Shown here: piece after piece, positions 63,952-64,000 of the stretch | Layout of the letters: every line of letters begins with the position of its first letter | Numbering within the stretch: position 1 is the first letter of the stretch | Source: an uncultured Dongia sp. | Lineage (GTDB): Bacteria; Pseudomonadota; Alphaproteobacteria; Dongiales; Dongiaceae | Direction of reading: 5' to 3' | DNA length: 64,000 nucleotides | Assembly: GCF_936916975.1 (NCBI RefSeq) | Contig: NZ_CAKZGO010000003.1 | Location: forward strand, 124,001 to 188,000 | Program-made: the position numbers and the translations under genes | Notes under the pieces: model-generated | Database searches by the model: none | What the model was told of the DNA's origin: nothing | The model's input: only the letters and a program-made list of their open reading frames with translations

Positions 63952-64000
63952 ATGCTGATCAAATCACGCCGTCTGCGCGGCTTGCTGAACTCCCTCGGCT
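63952..64000 (+). CDS. Start of probable ABC permease (partial)
   Basis: An ATG at 63952 opens MLIKSRRLRGLLNSLG and runs off the right edge; an in-frame ATG at 63937 is also possible. The basic, amphipathic start and its position after a family-5 binding protein suggest a DppB/OppB-type permease, but too little is visible to confirm it. Confidence 0.35.
   Translation, partial: MLIKSRRLRGLLNSLG

Overview
The window reads as chromosome from a high-GC alphaproteobacterium, most likely Rhodospirillales-like. This is inferred from protein style, a Zur-box type typical of the class, and the Anbu operon. It has two parts. Bases 1 to about 24,100 are the integrase-proximal part of an integrated mobile island whose far end lies off the left edge. 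Bases 24,098 to 64,000 are ordinary core and metabolic chromosome.

Island, left to right: (i) the C-terminal end of a RecB/Cas4-like nuclease or helicase-nuclease. (ii) A complete four-gene ubiquitin-like conjugation operon of the Bil (bacterial ISG15-like) type: tandem ubiquitin-like protein, E2-like, JAMM peptidase, E1-like. (iii) A 78-bp boundary sequence, followed by a truncated ParB/RepB remnant. (iv) A complete type I Zorya operon (zorA-zorB-zorC-zorD, minus strand), preceded by a translationally coupled ribbon-helix-helix protein with a palindromic operator candidate. (v) A second copy of the same 78-bp boundary sequence. (vi) Small accessory genes (DUF2442, DUF5131). (vii) A mobilisation region with a TraD-like gene, a hairpin-rich intergenic region that could be oriT, and a divergent large MobA/TraA-type relaxase whose helicase motifs are all degenerate. 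(viii) Downstream of the relaxase, a compact three-gene set: two paralogous proteins of unknown function and a Fic-fold protein whose catalytic motif is mutated at four positions. (ix) A small protein overlapping a tyrosine integrase, which abuts the 3' end of tRNA-Gln(CTG), the probable attachment site.

Chromosome: ppx/gppA, rlmE, a nucleoside hydrolase, guaB, an RsmB-family rRNA methyltransferase, an EamA exporter, a Rieske oxygenase, a class I amidotransferase, a Zur-regulated zinc ABC transporter with a 30-residue membrane ORF at its head, the four-gene Anbu proteasome-like operon, an FAD-linked oxidase, an acyl-CoA dehydrogenase, a PotABCD-type ABC transporter with two tandem binding-protein paralogues, a sulfatase/phosphonate monoester hydrolase, a two-subunit N,N-dimethylformamidase, pgi-pgm and a HisD-family gene on one strand, rimO, a non-canonical ureohydrolase, an AlaX-like editing protein, and a peptide-type binding protein with the start of its probable permease.

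The island carries two different anti-phage systems in one transferable unit, each ending in the same short boundary sequence. This suggests that defence cassettes are added modularly. The least explained pieces are the paralogue-paralogue-pseudo-Fic operon behind the relaxase, the boundary repeats, and the small RHH gene coupled to Zorya.
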